Virus record (IMG/VR): IMGVR_UViG_3300010883_000490
Location: 1-23,560 of that record
Length of the DNA: 23,560 nucleotides
Direction: 5' to 3' (one strand)
DNA from: a virus
The notes under the pieces are model-generated. The model worked only from the letters and a program-made list of their open reading frames with translations, ran no database searches and was not told the DNA's origin. A program made the position numbers and the translations under genes. Shown here in pieces: positions 5,945 to 12,971 of the stretch (its first letter is position 1; every line of letters starts with the position of its first letter).

Positions 5945-6787
5945 TTACTTCATTCGCTGTAATTCCGAAAGATATGGGTTAATTACCGGAGCGATCTTCT
6001 CTTCGATAACTGTAGGAGCGTTAGCTTTTACTTTACGATTTGTAAATGCCTCCTCCTTAATTACATCAATTCTTTCTTGCTCTTTCTTATCAAATAACCG
6101 AGCCGTGTAATCAAAATTCTCTTTAATAAAGGTTGGTGACTTATCACCTAAAACTTTTCTAAGATACCCTCTCTTCTTTTCTGGTAATCCAGAAGTCTTT
6201 CGCTCTAAGAATAGATCGGATCGTGTAGTATTGTAAGCTTCTTTAAGAAGGTTGTTCTCTTTCTCAACTTCATTAAGTCTTGCAGTAAGATTATCAATAG
6301 TATTCTTACCCTCCATAACAGCGCCTTTAACTGACTCTTTCATTAATGAAGAGTCAACAGCTAATACATTTCTTAAGTTACTAAGAACTTCAGAAGCTGT
6401 TCTATTTTTGGTTGCTTCTTCGATTGCTTGGACTGGAACAGCCTCGTCAATATACTCTTCAATATAATCTGAAATAGACTCTACTAAAGTTTCTTTAAAT
6501 TGTGTAGCACTACTGTTAATTTCATTTTCGTACCTCTTAACAACCTTTATAAGCTTAGTCGCATTACTGGTATCAACAGCTTCTACTACCCTCTTAAGCT
6601 TACCTGTATGGTCTTTATCAATAGCTGCTACCAACTCTTCTAACTTCTCAGCATAAAGCTCATCTTGGTTAGTTAAAGCTGCTTCAATAGATAATTCGAC
6701 CTTATCCTTGATCGCAGTTTCTATGGCATTAACAGAATCTTCTGTTAATACTTCTTGTAGTTCTTTTGGCAGTAATTCGTTATTCAT
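5945..6787 (-). CDS. 22: Prohead core scaffolding protein, gp22-like
   Basis: 280 residues (T4 gp22 has 269), highly charged and almost wholly helical with long coiled-coil stretches (about 20-115 and 160-200). Position between protease gp21 and capsid gp23 is the T4 order, and the C terminus PVINPYLSELQRMK is typical of gp22-like scaffolds. It forms the internal core on which gp23 assembles and is then digested by gp21; several L/I-x-E sites are present. There is no TAAATA motif just before the ATG; it begins 3 nt after the stop of the 47-residue core gene, whose promoter probably serves it. Confidence 0.85.
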   Translation of the reverse strand: MNNELLPKELQEVLTEDSVNAIETAIKDKVELSIEAALTNQDELYAEKLEELVAAIDKDHTGKLKRVVEAVDTSNATKLIKVVKRYENEINSSATQFKETLVESISDYIEEYIDEAVPVQAIEEATKNRTASEVLSNLRNVLAVDSSLMKESVKGAVMEGKNTIDNLTARLNEVEKENNLLKEAYNTTRSDLFLERKTSGLPEKKRGYLRKVLGDKSPTFIKENFDYTARLFDKKEQERIDVIKEEAFTNRKVKANAPTVIEEKIAPVINPYLSELQRMK

Positions 6788-6789
6788 AA

Positions 6790-6933
6790 TTAAAAGAGTG
6801 GTTTCTCTGATGCAGTATCGATTCTAGTTTTAATCTTATCCTCAATGACGCTCTTCAAATATTTATTCGCCTGAGCGTAATTTTTGTTGGAAAGTTCTTC
6901 TATAAATTTAGAAATTTTATTTTTTTCTTCCAT
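6790..6933 (-). CDS. Small prohead core protein (gp67/68-like), 47 residues
   Basis: A short gene reading MEEKNKISKFIEELSNKNYA through to SEKPLF, ending 3 nt before the scaffold gene. It is Lys/Glu-rich and helical (KFIEELSNKNYAQANKYLKS, then VIEDKIKTRI), resembling small prohead core proteins found next to gp21/gp22 in T4-like phages. The start is strongly supported by the late promoter ATTAAATA, 5 nt upstream, which overlaps the protease stop codon. It probably acts with gp22 in the prohead core; T4 gp67 is also small and charged. Homology to gp67 or gp68 is not provable by eye. Confidence 0.75.
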   Translation of the reverse strand: MEEKNKISKFIEELSNKNYAQANKYLKSVIEDKIKTRIDTASEKPLF

Positions 6934-6938
6934 ATTAT

Positions 6939-6946
6939 TATTTAAT
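6939..6946 (-). promoter_or_regulatory. T4-type late promoter (ATTAAATA) for core/scaffold/capsid unit
   Basis: The minus strand reads ATTAAATA, 5 nt, then the ATG at 6933. It is the nearest such motif upstream of the scaffold and capsid genes, which have none of their own. Confidence 0.65.
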
Positions 6947-7610
6947 GTAGTTTATTAATGAAGTTTAGAATTCTTTCAGTTAAAAATTTGTCTATATCTT
7001 TTTTAGGTAAAGATGATACACTCTTTTCAAATTTATCATACAATTCTTCGTATTTTCCATTATCAGCGAGTATCCATTGTTTTGATTCTAATATACCATT
7101 TACAAATGCTTTTGGATAATAAGGGTCCGCAACACAATCTATAGCAACTAACTTCATGTTTTTTACTGTATTGTGGGTTCTACCCTCTTCTAATGTTCCT
7201 AAAGCTCTTGTTGACATACCAACCTTTACACCATCATTTATAAGGGCACGTACAATTTGTCCACAAGGAGTTGTTAAAACTTTCGATTTACCGTAAAAAA
7301 CATTACCATCTTGTGTTATTTCAGTTACTATATGACAAGCTCTCTCAAGATCTACATCAGCTGAAGTTGGGTGATTTAATTCTCCCATAGCCCTTCCTGG
7401 AACAACCATTTCTTCATTATAACGAGCTACTTCTCTTACAAGCTCTTCCTTGGGATATAATCTATTATTTCGATTTACCCCCTCTGCCATCATATAAGGT
7501 CCCTTAATATAGAGGTTAGATGGCGAATTTTTATTAGTTTCTTCTTCGATATATTCGAACTCATCGGAGAGGTCTGGCCTTTCAACAACCAAATTAAGCT
7601 TAAGAGACAT
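6942..7610 (-). CDS. 21: Prohead maturation serine protease, gp21-like
   Basis: 222 residues (T4 gp21 has 212). The conserved protease core is clear: NRNNRLYP (47-53), GELNHP with catalytic H80, VGMSTRALG with the nucleophile S133, and AIDCVADPYYPKAFV (156-170), whose D158 is a candidate third residue. It cuts scaffold, capsid and internal proteins at (I/L)-x-E sites inside the prohead and then itself. The N-terminal extension before residue 30 and the helical C-terminal tail (185-222) are the parts usually trimmed. It has its own perfect late promoter TATAAATA 5 nt before the ATG and precedes the core, scaffold and capsid genes, as in T4. Confidence 0.93.
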   Translation of the reverse strand: MSLKLNLVVERPDLSDEFEYIEEETNKNSPSNLYIKGPYMMAEGVNRNNRLYPKEELVREVARYNEEMVVPGRAMGELNHPTSADVDLERACHIVTEITQDGNVFYGKSKVLTTPCGQIVRALINDGVKVGMSTRALGTLEEGRTHNTVKNMKLVAIDCVADPYYPKAFVNGILESKQWILADNGKYEELYDKFEKSVSSLPKKDIDKFLTERILNFINKLH

Positions 7611-7615
7611 ACATT

Positions 7616-7623
7616 TATTTATA
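7616..7623 (-). promoter_or_regulatory. T4-type late promoter, perfect TATAAATA, for protease gene
   Basis: The minus strand reads TATAAATA, AATGT, then the ATG at 7610, in the 30-nt gap after the nuclease gene. Confidence 0.8.
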
Positions 7624-7640
7624 CAATAGTCACGTAAAAG

Positions 7641-8078
7641 TCAAATTAATTCTTTCTCTGTTAGTATAATAAAAGTTAATCCCCGTTTGTTACCGTACTT
7701 TTTAGCTGCTTCCCACTTAGCTTGATTAATAACATAATTTTTTTGCTCGTATAATAGGTGTTGTTTTTTTCTATACTTTGTCTGAGGAGGCTTGGTTTGT
7801 TGAGATGGTTTAATCTCTACTAAGTATTTCTTAATATTATTTCCCTCTTTTATCACTACATAGTTATCAACAAAATATCTATGAACTCGACCATCCAAAG
7901 GACTAGTATACGGTACAATTACATTTTCACTACCCCACTTTAGTACGTTTTTATTATTATCGCAGAATCTAAAAAACTTTAATTCTAGACCCGACCTGTA
8001 TGTAGCCTTTGTACCTATAAACTTTTCTTTATTATTTGGTACAAACTCTCCTTGTCTCCATTTTGGTCTCTTTCTCAT
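7641..8078 (-). CDS. 4: Head completion nuclease-like protein, gp4-like
   Basis: 145 residues, close to T4 gp4 (150). It shows a TnsA-like PD-(D/E)XK pattern: RSGLELKFFRF (28-38, E32), HRYFVDNYVVI (66-76, D71) and YLVEIKPS (85-92, E88 and K90), followed by the basic QTKYRKKQ segment. T4 gp4 (also called gp50/65 in older maps) acts in head completion, probably trimming or protecting DNA at the portal after packaging. Its ATG overlaps the TAA of the gp13 gene (TAATG) and it has no TAAATA motif of its own, so it is translated from the gp13 transcript. Linkage with gp13 fits a job at head-neck joining. Confidence 0.85.
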   Translation of the reverse strand: MRKRPKWRQGEFVPNNKEKFIGTKATYRSGLELKFFRFCDNNKNVLKWGSENVIVPYTSPLDGRVHRYFVDNYVVIKEGNNIKKYLVEIKPSQQTKPPQTKYRKKQHLLYEQKNYVINQAKWEAAKKYGNKRGLTFIILTEKELI

Positions 8079-9229
8079 TACCCAACAAAGAATAAAACAG
8101 GATCATTATCACCCATACCCGGAGATGCTCCTTCAAGTAGTTTTTGCTCCAACTCTGCTTTCCTTGTAGAGCCTTCACCTAACATATCTGCATTTAGAGC
8201 GCCACCGCCTAGAAGACTGACACTACCAAACTTACCTCTTACTCTCCCTATAGTAATCATACTCAACGCTAGAGCATATTCATACACCCACTGCTCTTTA
8301 ATAATATCTCTAATAGGTCTCTCAAGATAGCATGATAGAACACCATAAAATCTCTCTAGTTTAGGCTGTGGATACATTCTTAAATACTGAGTACGTTCGT
8401 CGAAATGTATATCCTTCTTTATTGCTAGCATTTTCTCTCTGGTATCCATCCACTCTTTAAGTGAATACCAAGAAACTAAATCAAATCCGTAATTACCTAA
8501 TGCATAACTAAAATATGTCTGCTGGGCTAGGGTCTGCTCTAACGTAAATAGCGTATTAATACCAGAGGATGAACCTTGTTCAAAGTCTGTAACAGACATA
8601 ACTTTCCTATAATCCATTATATCATAATCATATACATTTTGAAAGGTAGTAGCATCAGTAGATTCACCTTCCAAAGATAGGGTCCTTCTTGTATTTTCTT
8701 TAAAGGTAGCGGATAAAGAACTATTAAACGAAGTAATACTACTATATAGAGTCTTATCAAATAATTCAAACTGCTCTATGCCATCTGTAAAAGTAGAAGA
8801 AAGAGCTGATGATGATGTAAACGTTGATGATAATAAAGAAGAAGTAGCTGTAAAGATAGGCTCTGGTGTTTCTCCATAAAATTCTATACTTGGGCCTCTA
8901 GGGTTTGTACCTGCTATTTTTTTGGCGTTACTATCAAGATCTGTATTAGCTAAAGTATACAACAGATCTAAACGAATACCTTTATTTGTTTCATACAAAT
9001 CAGAATCAAATATCATATACTCTCTGGTATATCCTGCGTATTTTGTAAAATATTCTACTGCAATTTGAATATTCTCCCTAAGTTGATCTGTATGAATCTC
9101 TAAAGAAATTAAGGGATATCCTAATGATCTTTTAATTCTATCACCTAATCTATCGAAAGTTTCAATCTTATTATTTAGATTTGTTGATAAAAAAGCTGAA
9201 AGAGGGGTAATTTCACACGCTAGAGCCAT
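8078..9229 (-). CDS. 13: Neck protein, gp13-like
   Basis: 383 residues (T4 gp13 has 309). The N terminus (LGDRIKRSLGYPLISLEIHT, about 28-47, then the DQLRENIQIAVEYF helix) and the C-terminal third (RFYGVLSCYLERPIRDIIKE, the WVYEYALALSMITIGRVRGKF helix, SLLGGGALNADML, ending DPVLFFVG) follow the gp13 pattern of a helical domain with the conserved GG-x-x-x-N and terminal FF-x-G. It forms the ring below the portal that closes the filled head. The extra length is a Ser/Thr-rich insertion (about 125-185, for example SSLLSSTFTSSSALSSTF). A late promoter lies 5 nt before the ATG. The match is by remembered pattern, but both ends agree. Confidence 0.8.
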   Translation of the reverse strand: MALACEITPLSAFLSTNLNNKIETFDRLGDRIKRSLGYPLISLEIHTDQLRENIQIAVEYFTKYAGYTREYMIFDSDLYETNKGIRLDLLYTLANTDLDSNAKKIAGTNPRGPSIEFYGETPEPIFTATSSLLSSTFTSSSALSSTFTDGIEQFELFDKTLYSSITSFNSSLSATFKENTRRTLSLEGESTDATTFQNVYDYDIMDYRKVMSVTDFEQGSSSGINTLFTLEQTLAQQTYFSYALGNYGFDLVSWYSLKEWMDTREKMLAIKKDIHFDERTQYLRMYPQPKLERFYGVLSCYLERPIRDIIKEQWVYEYALALSMITIGRVRGKFGSVSLLGGGALNADMLGEGSTRKAELEQKLLEGASPGMGDNDPVLFFVG

Positions 9230-9234
9230 ACCTT

Positions 9235-9242
9235 TATTTAGT
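9235..9242 (-). promoter_or_regulatory. T4-type late promoter (ACTAAATA) for gp13/gp4
   Basis: The minus strand reads ACTAAATA, 5 nt, then the ATG at 9229. It is divergent from the plus-strand late promoter at 9284. Confidence 0.7.
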
Positions 9243-9283
9243 CGTACGAAAATAAAAATACAGTAGAAAAAAATATGCTTTAT

Positions 9284-9291
9284 ATTAAATA
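9284..9291 (+). promoter_or_regulatory. T4-type late promoter (ATTAAATA) for a small plus-strand gene
   Basis: ATTAAATA, then TTGTT, then the ATG at 9297. The motif and 5-nt spacing equal those of the proven structural genes. Confidence 0.65.
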
Positions 9292-9296
9292 TTGTT

Positions 9297-9458
9297 ATGG
9301 CCCTTTCAGCAACAATAGTTCCTCCAGTAACTGGCGGTCACATGTCAGCAGCATACCTTTCTACGTTTATGACAGCAACTGTACCATCTAGCGGTACGTT
9401 GATACAAATCCTTGAAACAGGTCCAAGAATGGTATTAATCTTTGATGACGGTAATTAA
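9297..9458 (+). CDS. Small hypothetical late protein, 53 residues, against the head-gene strand
   Basis: Encodes MALSATIVPPVTGGHMSAAY, continuing to a C terminus ETGPRMVLIFDDGN and TAA. No family recognised. It has few charged residues and no signal peptide, and it looks like a compact beta-rich domain (TLIQIL...MVLIF strands). The gene is well supported by a late promoter at the standard 5-nt spacing and by its precise fit into the gap between gp13 and portal: its stop codon overlaps the portal stop codon on the other strand (9455-9458). It is the only plus-strand gene in a 9.5-kb minus-strand block. Unterminated transcription would run antisense into the portal gene. A small virion decoration or adaptor protein is conceivable, but this is a guess. 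Confidence 0.6.
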   Translation: MALSATIVPPVTGGHMSAAYLSTFMTATVPSSGTLIQILETGPRMVLIFDDGN

Positions 9459-11248
9459 ACCTCAGCAGCTAGATCAACTGGTTCAGCTGCGTCAGGGATT
9501 TCACCCTCTGTAGCTTCACCTCCACCAAACTCAGGAACGCCTCCATCAACACCAACATCACCTACAGCTACACCACCGCCTTCCCCACCCGCGCCAGGCT
9601 CTGCAGCAATACTTTCTGCAGAAGCAGCCTCTTTCCATGACGGTCCAGCGTTTTGTATTTGAGCTAATTCCCATTGAAGCTCCATATCTTTTCTTAAGAA
9701 CTCTCTATTAGCGAGAATATCTTTATCCTTCCAACCAAGATATTTCTTCTGCGCGTAAGTTGCAGAAACAAATTCGTTTCCAGCTAAACTACTATAGTTA
9801 GCAGCTTTTAGCTCAAGCTTTTGATTTTCTCTTAATTCGTAGAAGTTAGTAGGTACGTTAAAAACAATTTCTAAGTTAGTTTCAGTTATGTCGTACTTAT
9901 CGATAATACCTCTCATTTTTAAATGAGTGTAGAACCCTCTCTTCATACCCGCTGCAAATCTTTGTTGTTGTCTAACTACAAATTTAGCAAACTTAAGCTC
10001 TTCTCTTAGCATGGTAGATCCATCAGCTGAAGCTTGATCAGCAGGATCTAATCTTGTAGAAGGTACCTTAAGAGCTCTATATAACTTCTTAATAAAATAC
10101 ATTAAGTCAGATAGCTCACCAAGATTAGCACCGCCTGGTAGCTGAGTTACAGACGTACCTTCTGATCCCTGACGCTTTGCAAACCAAAAAGCATCGAGCA
10201 TTGATTGAGGGTTAAACTTGTTAACCACACTACTCTGATCATTATCGAATGTTTTCTTTGACCAGTAATTTTGAATTAACTTTCTTAAATATGCTTCAGC
10301 TTTAGGCGGTGCCATATTGCCTACATCTACGTTAAACACTAAACGTTCTGGGGCTCTAACTAGCCTATAAATGACTATAGCATCCTCAATAAGGGAGAGT
10401 TGACGGTAAGGCCTTCTAGCATTTTCTAAGAATGGGGTAACAAAGTTTTTTGTTTCATTATAAACACCCGAGTTGACATATACGATCTGATTCTCTTCCA
10501 TAGGAATCATCTCTGTCTTTTCTACCTTCGAAGGATCATTAATACTAAAAATAGGCTTTTTATATACATATCCCTTTACAAGCATGTTTTGAATGTTATT
10601 ATATACAGGGTCAATTATCTCTCCTGGTATATTAATAGCACCCAATATACCCTCATTTGTATAGTCCTCGTGTACTATCAACTCGAAGAACACTTCCCCC
10701 TCTACTAGTAACTGTCTAAAGAACGACCATCCTTTATTTTTAAGATCGAAGAACTCAATAAATTTACCAAACTCTTTATCAATCTCGTTTTTCTCATCAA
10801 CTGAAAGGTCAATACTATCGTATAATAATTTAGCAACATCACCACTATCATCTACATTGATAATTTCATCGCATATTTCATCTAAAGCATCCGACACCTC
10901 AGAGTATGCTGCCATTATTTTATAATCTCGTAATCTACCTGGCTTATCTGGTGATAAGTTAGCATACATTACATCTCCAAATGAAGTATCCTTACCGAAA
11001 TCACCTATTGGTGTAGAATTGTAAGGATTAGAAGAAGATACAGAAGACTTGACAAGTGCATCAGCTCTCCTCATCCCTGTTTGTTTAAATATCTTATACT
11101 TTGGATTTAAAGAATCGTCTTCAGTAGCACCAGCGTAAGGAAGACGATTCTGAATATATTGAACCAAGCTTCTTCCAAAGGTTGAAGAACGTCCATCATT
11201 TGCGACATAAGATTTATTTCGACTTGAAGATGTTGAAGAGTCAGCCAT
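9455..11248 (-). CDS. 20: Portal protein, gp20-like
   Basis: 597 residues (T4 gp20 has 524). The portal core is clear: LRDYKIMAAYSEVSDALDEI (about 106-125), the CDEIINV strand, GWSFFRQLLVEGEVFFEL (about 173-190), YVNSGVYNE, FLENARRPYRQLSLIEDAIV with VIYRLVRAPERLVF (about 275-310), and SADGSTMLREELKFAKFVVRQQQRF near 415. The dodecamer forms the head vertex through which terminase packs DNA and to which the neck attaches. The C-terminal tail (about 540-597) is a low-complexity Gly/Ala/Glu extension with GGEGGG-type runs, not part of the T4 core. A late promoter GATAAATA lies 8 nt before the ATG, and GTAGGT just before the ATG is a weak ribosome-binding candidate. Confidence 0.94.
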   Translation of the reverse strand: MADSSTSSSRNKSYVANDGRSSTFGRSLVQYIQNRLPYAGATEDDSLNPKYKIFKQTGMRRADALVKSSVSSSNPYNSTPIGDFGKDTSFGDVMYANLSPDKPGRLRDYKIMAAYSEVSDALDEICDEIINVDDSGDVAKLLYDSIDLSVDEKNEIDKEFGKFIEFFDLKNKGWSFFRQLLVEGEVFFELIVHEDYTNEGILGAINIPGEIIDPVYNNIQNMLVKGYVYKKPIFSINDPSKVEKTEMIPMEENQIVYVNSGVYNETKNFVTPFLENARRPYRQLSLIEDAIVIYRLVRAPERLVFNVDVGNMAPPKAEAYLRKLIQNYWSKKTFDNDQSSVVNKFNPQSMLDAFWFAKRQGSEGTSVTQLPGGANLGELSDLMYFIKKLYRALKVPSTRLDPADQASADGSTMLREELKFAKFVVRQQQRFAAGMKRGFYTHLKMRGIIDKYDITETNLEIVFNVPTNFYELRENQKLELKAANYSSLAGNEFVSATYAQKKYLGWKDKDILANREFLRKDMELQWELAQIQNAGPSWKEAASAESIAAEPGAGGEGGGVAVGDVGVDGGVPEFGGGEATEGEIPDAAEPVDLAAEV

Positions 11249-11256
11249 TACCTACA

Positions 11257-11264
11257 TATTTATC
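11257..11264 (-). promoter_or_regulatory. T4-type late promoter (GATAAATA) for portal gene
   Basis: The minus strand reads GATAAATA, 8 nt, then the ATG at 11248. This is the longest spacing in the set and leaves room for a short leader. Confidence 0.65.
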
Positions 11265-11270
11265 TAACTA

Positions 11271-12068
11271 TTAATAATAATCACCGTATATATCGGTATT
11301 ATTAGTACTCATATCAAAAACATCTTCTTTTGACACTACATCAATGTCGTAAGGCTCTTCTTCTGAAGGGTAAGTCTTACCTTGTGAAGTTAGTTGATCT
11401 ACAAGTGTTGTTGAAAGAGTACCACTAAAAGAATTATCGTAAATTTGCTCATTTACCTTCTCTGATGATAATCCATTTTCAAACGAGAAGTCATAGCGCT
11501 TGCCTCTCAATCTATAAACATAATGTCCTAAGACTGGGTTAAGTGCTGTAAGGTCTTGATCCATCCTTTCTGTAATTTCATAAAGAACAGACCCCCTATC
11601 ATTAGGTCTATCACAACCTAATACCGTTAAATCTATTACGTCGCCTGCCTTAGGTTCAATAGATTGTCCTACAGATGAATAATCAAAATATGCAGATGCT
11701 GCAGTTGTAAAGGTTTCTATATGAACATACGCAGTAAATTCATCACCAGCATCAAAACCAAATTTTGTTAAATTAATTGCACTATCATCTAGCTCAACAT
11801 ACATTTGAATACCAGATAAAGGCCCTTGGAACTTTTTGGTTGTGTCCTCACCATATAAGAGGTCTGCAGCAGATAAATTAAAAGTATTAATATAATAATC
11901 TATCGGTAACCCAAAATTATTAATAAGATCATTAAAAGCCTGGTCATAAACTAATTGCTCTGCTTGTAAATTAGACGGGTTAACAAGCTTTCCACATGCG
12001 GGTATAGCCGTAGCAGCTAGAACCTCTTCTGGTGTGCAATTTAACCTATTTTCATTACATACTGACAT
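11271..12068 (-). CDS. 14: Neck protein, gp14-like
   Basis: 265 residues (T4 gp14 has 256). The best signature is GLPIDYYINTFNLSAADLLY with GEDTTKKFQGPLSGIQMYVE (about 54-93), equivalent to the gp14 Y-V-x-x-D-x-LFGEDP-x-x-x-F block, followed by LTKFGFDAGDEFTAYVHIETF, equivalent to KFG-x-x-x-NDE. A later KAGDVIDLTVLG and FEITE-like strand complete the beta domain. It forms the lower neck ring between gp13 and the tail terminator. Acidic C terminus. The ATG lies 1 nt after the stop of the preceding small gene, with no TAAATA motif, so it is read from that gene's transcript. Confidence 0.85.
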   Translation of the reverse strand: MSVCNENRLNCTPEEVLAATAIPACGKLVNPSNLQAEQLVYDQAFNDLINNFGLPIDYYINTFNLSAADLLYGEDTTKKFQGPLSGIQMYVELDDSAINLTKFGFDAGDEFTAYVHIETFTTAASAYFDYSSVGQSIEPKAGDVIDLTVLGCDRPNDRGSVLYEITERMDQDLTALNPVLGHYVYRLRGKRYDFSFENGLSSEKVNEQIYDNSFSGTLSTTLVDQLTSQGKTYPSEEEPYDIDVVSKEDVFDMSTNNTDIYGDYY

Positions 12069-12069
12069 A

Positions 12070-12405
12070 TTACTTTTTGTTTAATACTCCACAACTATTA
12101 CCTTCTTCATCCGCATACATTTTACACTCTATATTAGAGTTTCCTAGGCTTTTTGTTTGTCCAGGTGCATAATCTACTTCATAATCTTTAAGTAGATGTT
12201 GAAGGGGTAATCCCATTAGTTTAATTTGAGACGCGGCACCTTTTAATAAATTATTTACATGGTGGTTTTTATGCGAATAATCTTTATTCTGGGTAGTTAA
12301 ATGCTTTTTATTAAAACCTACCCTATTAGGATCCTTATTACCTACTTTAAATTTTAAAAGCTCTTCTCCTTGATAGTATTCAAAAAATTTTTTAAAGCTT
12401 TTCAT
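12070..12405 (-). CDS. Hypothetical late protein with MKSFKKFFE N terminus
   Basis: 111 residues, basic, no family recognised. The N terminus MKSFKKFFEYYQGEE is a short amphipathic helix like those that begin many T4-like head-internal and late proteins (T4 internal proteins begin MKTYQEFIAE). The middle is rich in Lys, Asn and His (HLTTQNKDYSHKNHHVNNLL, about 35-54), and a C-terminal stretch has two cysteines (C94 and C105). A late promoter lies 5 nt before the ATG, downstream of a terminator, so this gene heads a transcript that includes gp14. A head-associated role is inferred from position and N terminus only. Confidence 0.65.
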   Translation of the reverse strand: MKSFKKFFEYYQGEELLKFKVGNKDPNRVGFNKKHLTTQNKDYSHKNHHVNNLLKGAASQIKLMGLPLQHLLKDYEVDYAPGQTKSLGNSNIECKMYADEEGNSCGVLNKK

Positions 12406-12410
12406 AAGTA

Positions 12411-12418
12411 TATTTATT
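12411..12418 (-). promoter_or_regulatory. T4-type late promoter (AATAAATA) for hypothetical/gp14 unit
   Basis: The minus strand reads AATAAATA, TACTT, then the ATG at 12405. It starts 4 nt after the terminator arm in the minus direction. Confidence 0.65.
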
Positions 12419-12422
12419 AAAA

Positions 12423-12450
12423 AAAGCCCGGAGGCACACCTCCAGGCTTT
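12423..12450 (-). terminator. Intrinsic terminator after the acidic nested-start gene
   Basis: 12-bp stem with one C/A mismatch (12423-12434 with 12439-12450), loop CACA. In the minus direction the stem GCCTGGAGG/CCTCCGGGC is followed by seven Ts. It ends the 13448-12477 transcript just before the next late promoter. Confidence 0.88.
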
Positions 12451-12476
12451 ATTTTATTGTTAAGCTTTGCTAATCT

Positions 12477-12971
12477 TTATTCGAAAGCGCTTTGACCGGC
12501 TTTAAGATTGCCGACTTTATTGTTTTTTCCGTCGTTATAATGTGTGTTCATTGCTGAACCTGGATCAACTTTTCCAGAAGCGCCTTTTGCAGCAGCTGCT
12601 CCTCTAGCTTTAAGATTACCGACTTTATTGTTTTTACCGTCGTTGTAGTGTGTATTCATTGCAGTGGGCGTACCCTCTTCATCTTCCTCACCTTCATAAT
12701 CTTCTGGTGCTCCGACTTCACCTTCTATGTCAAACTCATCTTCATCGCCGTCTTCATCGCCGATTGCAGCTTGAAGAACGTCGCAAAGAGCCTTTGCCAT
12801 GTCTTTGTCAATAGTAACGGTAATTTCATCTTCACCAGCCTCTGCATCTGTTTCTGCATCTGCTAATCCGAGTGCATCGAGATCATCTTCTGCTGCTTCA
12901 TCCGCAAACGGGAAGTTCTCATTAACCATTACCTTATCATAAAGTTTATCGAATACTGATTTAGTCGCCAT
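12477..12971 (-). CDS. Nested in-frame gene: C-terminal 164-residue form of the acidic protein
   Basis: Starts at the ATG for residue 160 of the longer ORF (MATKSVFDKLYDKVMVNEN). CCTAAATA lies 5 nt upstream, the same motif and spacing as the other late genes. The product would begin with its own helix module resembling the N terminus of the full protein, then the acidic domain and the two 19-residue repeats. The arrangement suggests two once-separate genes joined in frame, with the promoter now translated as SLNNF. The alternative is chance resemblance in AT-rich DNA. Confidence 0.5.
   Translation of the reverse strand: MATKSVFDKLYDKVMVNENFPFADEAAEDDLDALGLADAETDAEAGEDEITVTIDKDMAKALCDVLQAAIGDEDGDEDEFDIEGEVGAPEDYEGEEDEEGTPTAMNTHYNDGKNNKVGNLKARGAAAAKGASGKVDPGSAMNTHYNDGKNNKVGNLKAGQSAFE

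Noticed and set aside
9465-9491. GCAGCT/AGCTGC inverted repeat after the 53-codon gene as a plus-strand terminator
   Set aside because: Only 6 bp, long loop, no T-run, and inside portal coding sequence.
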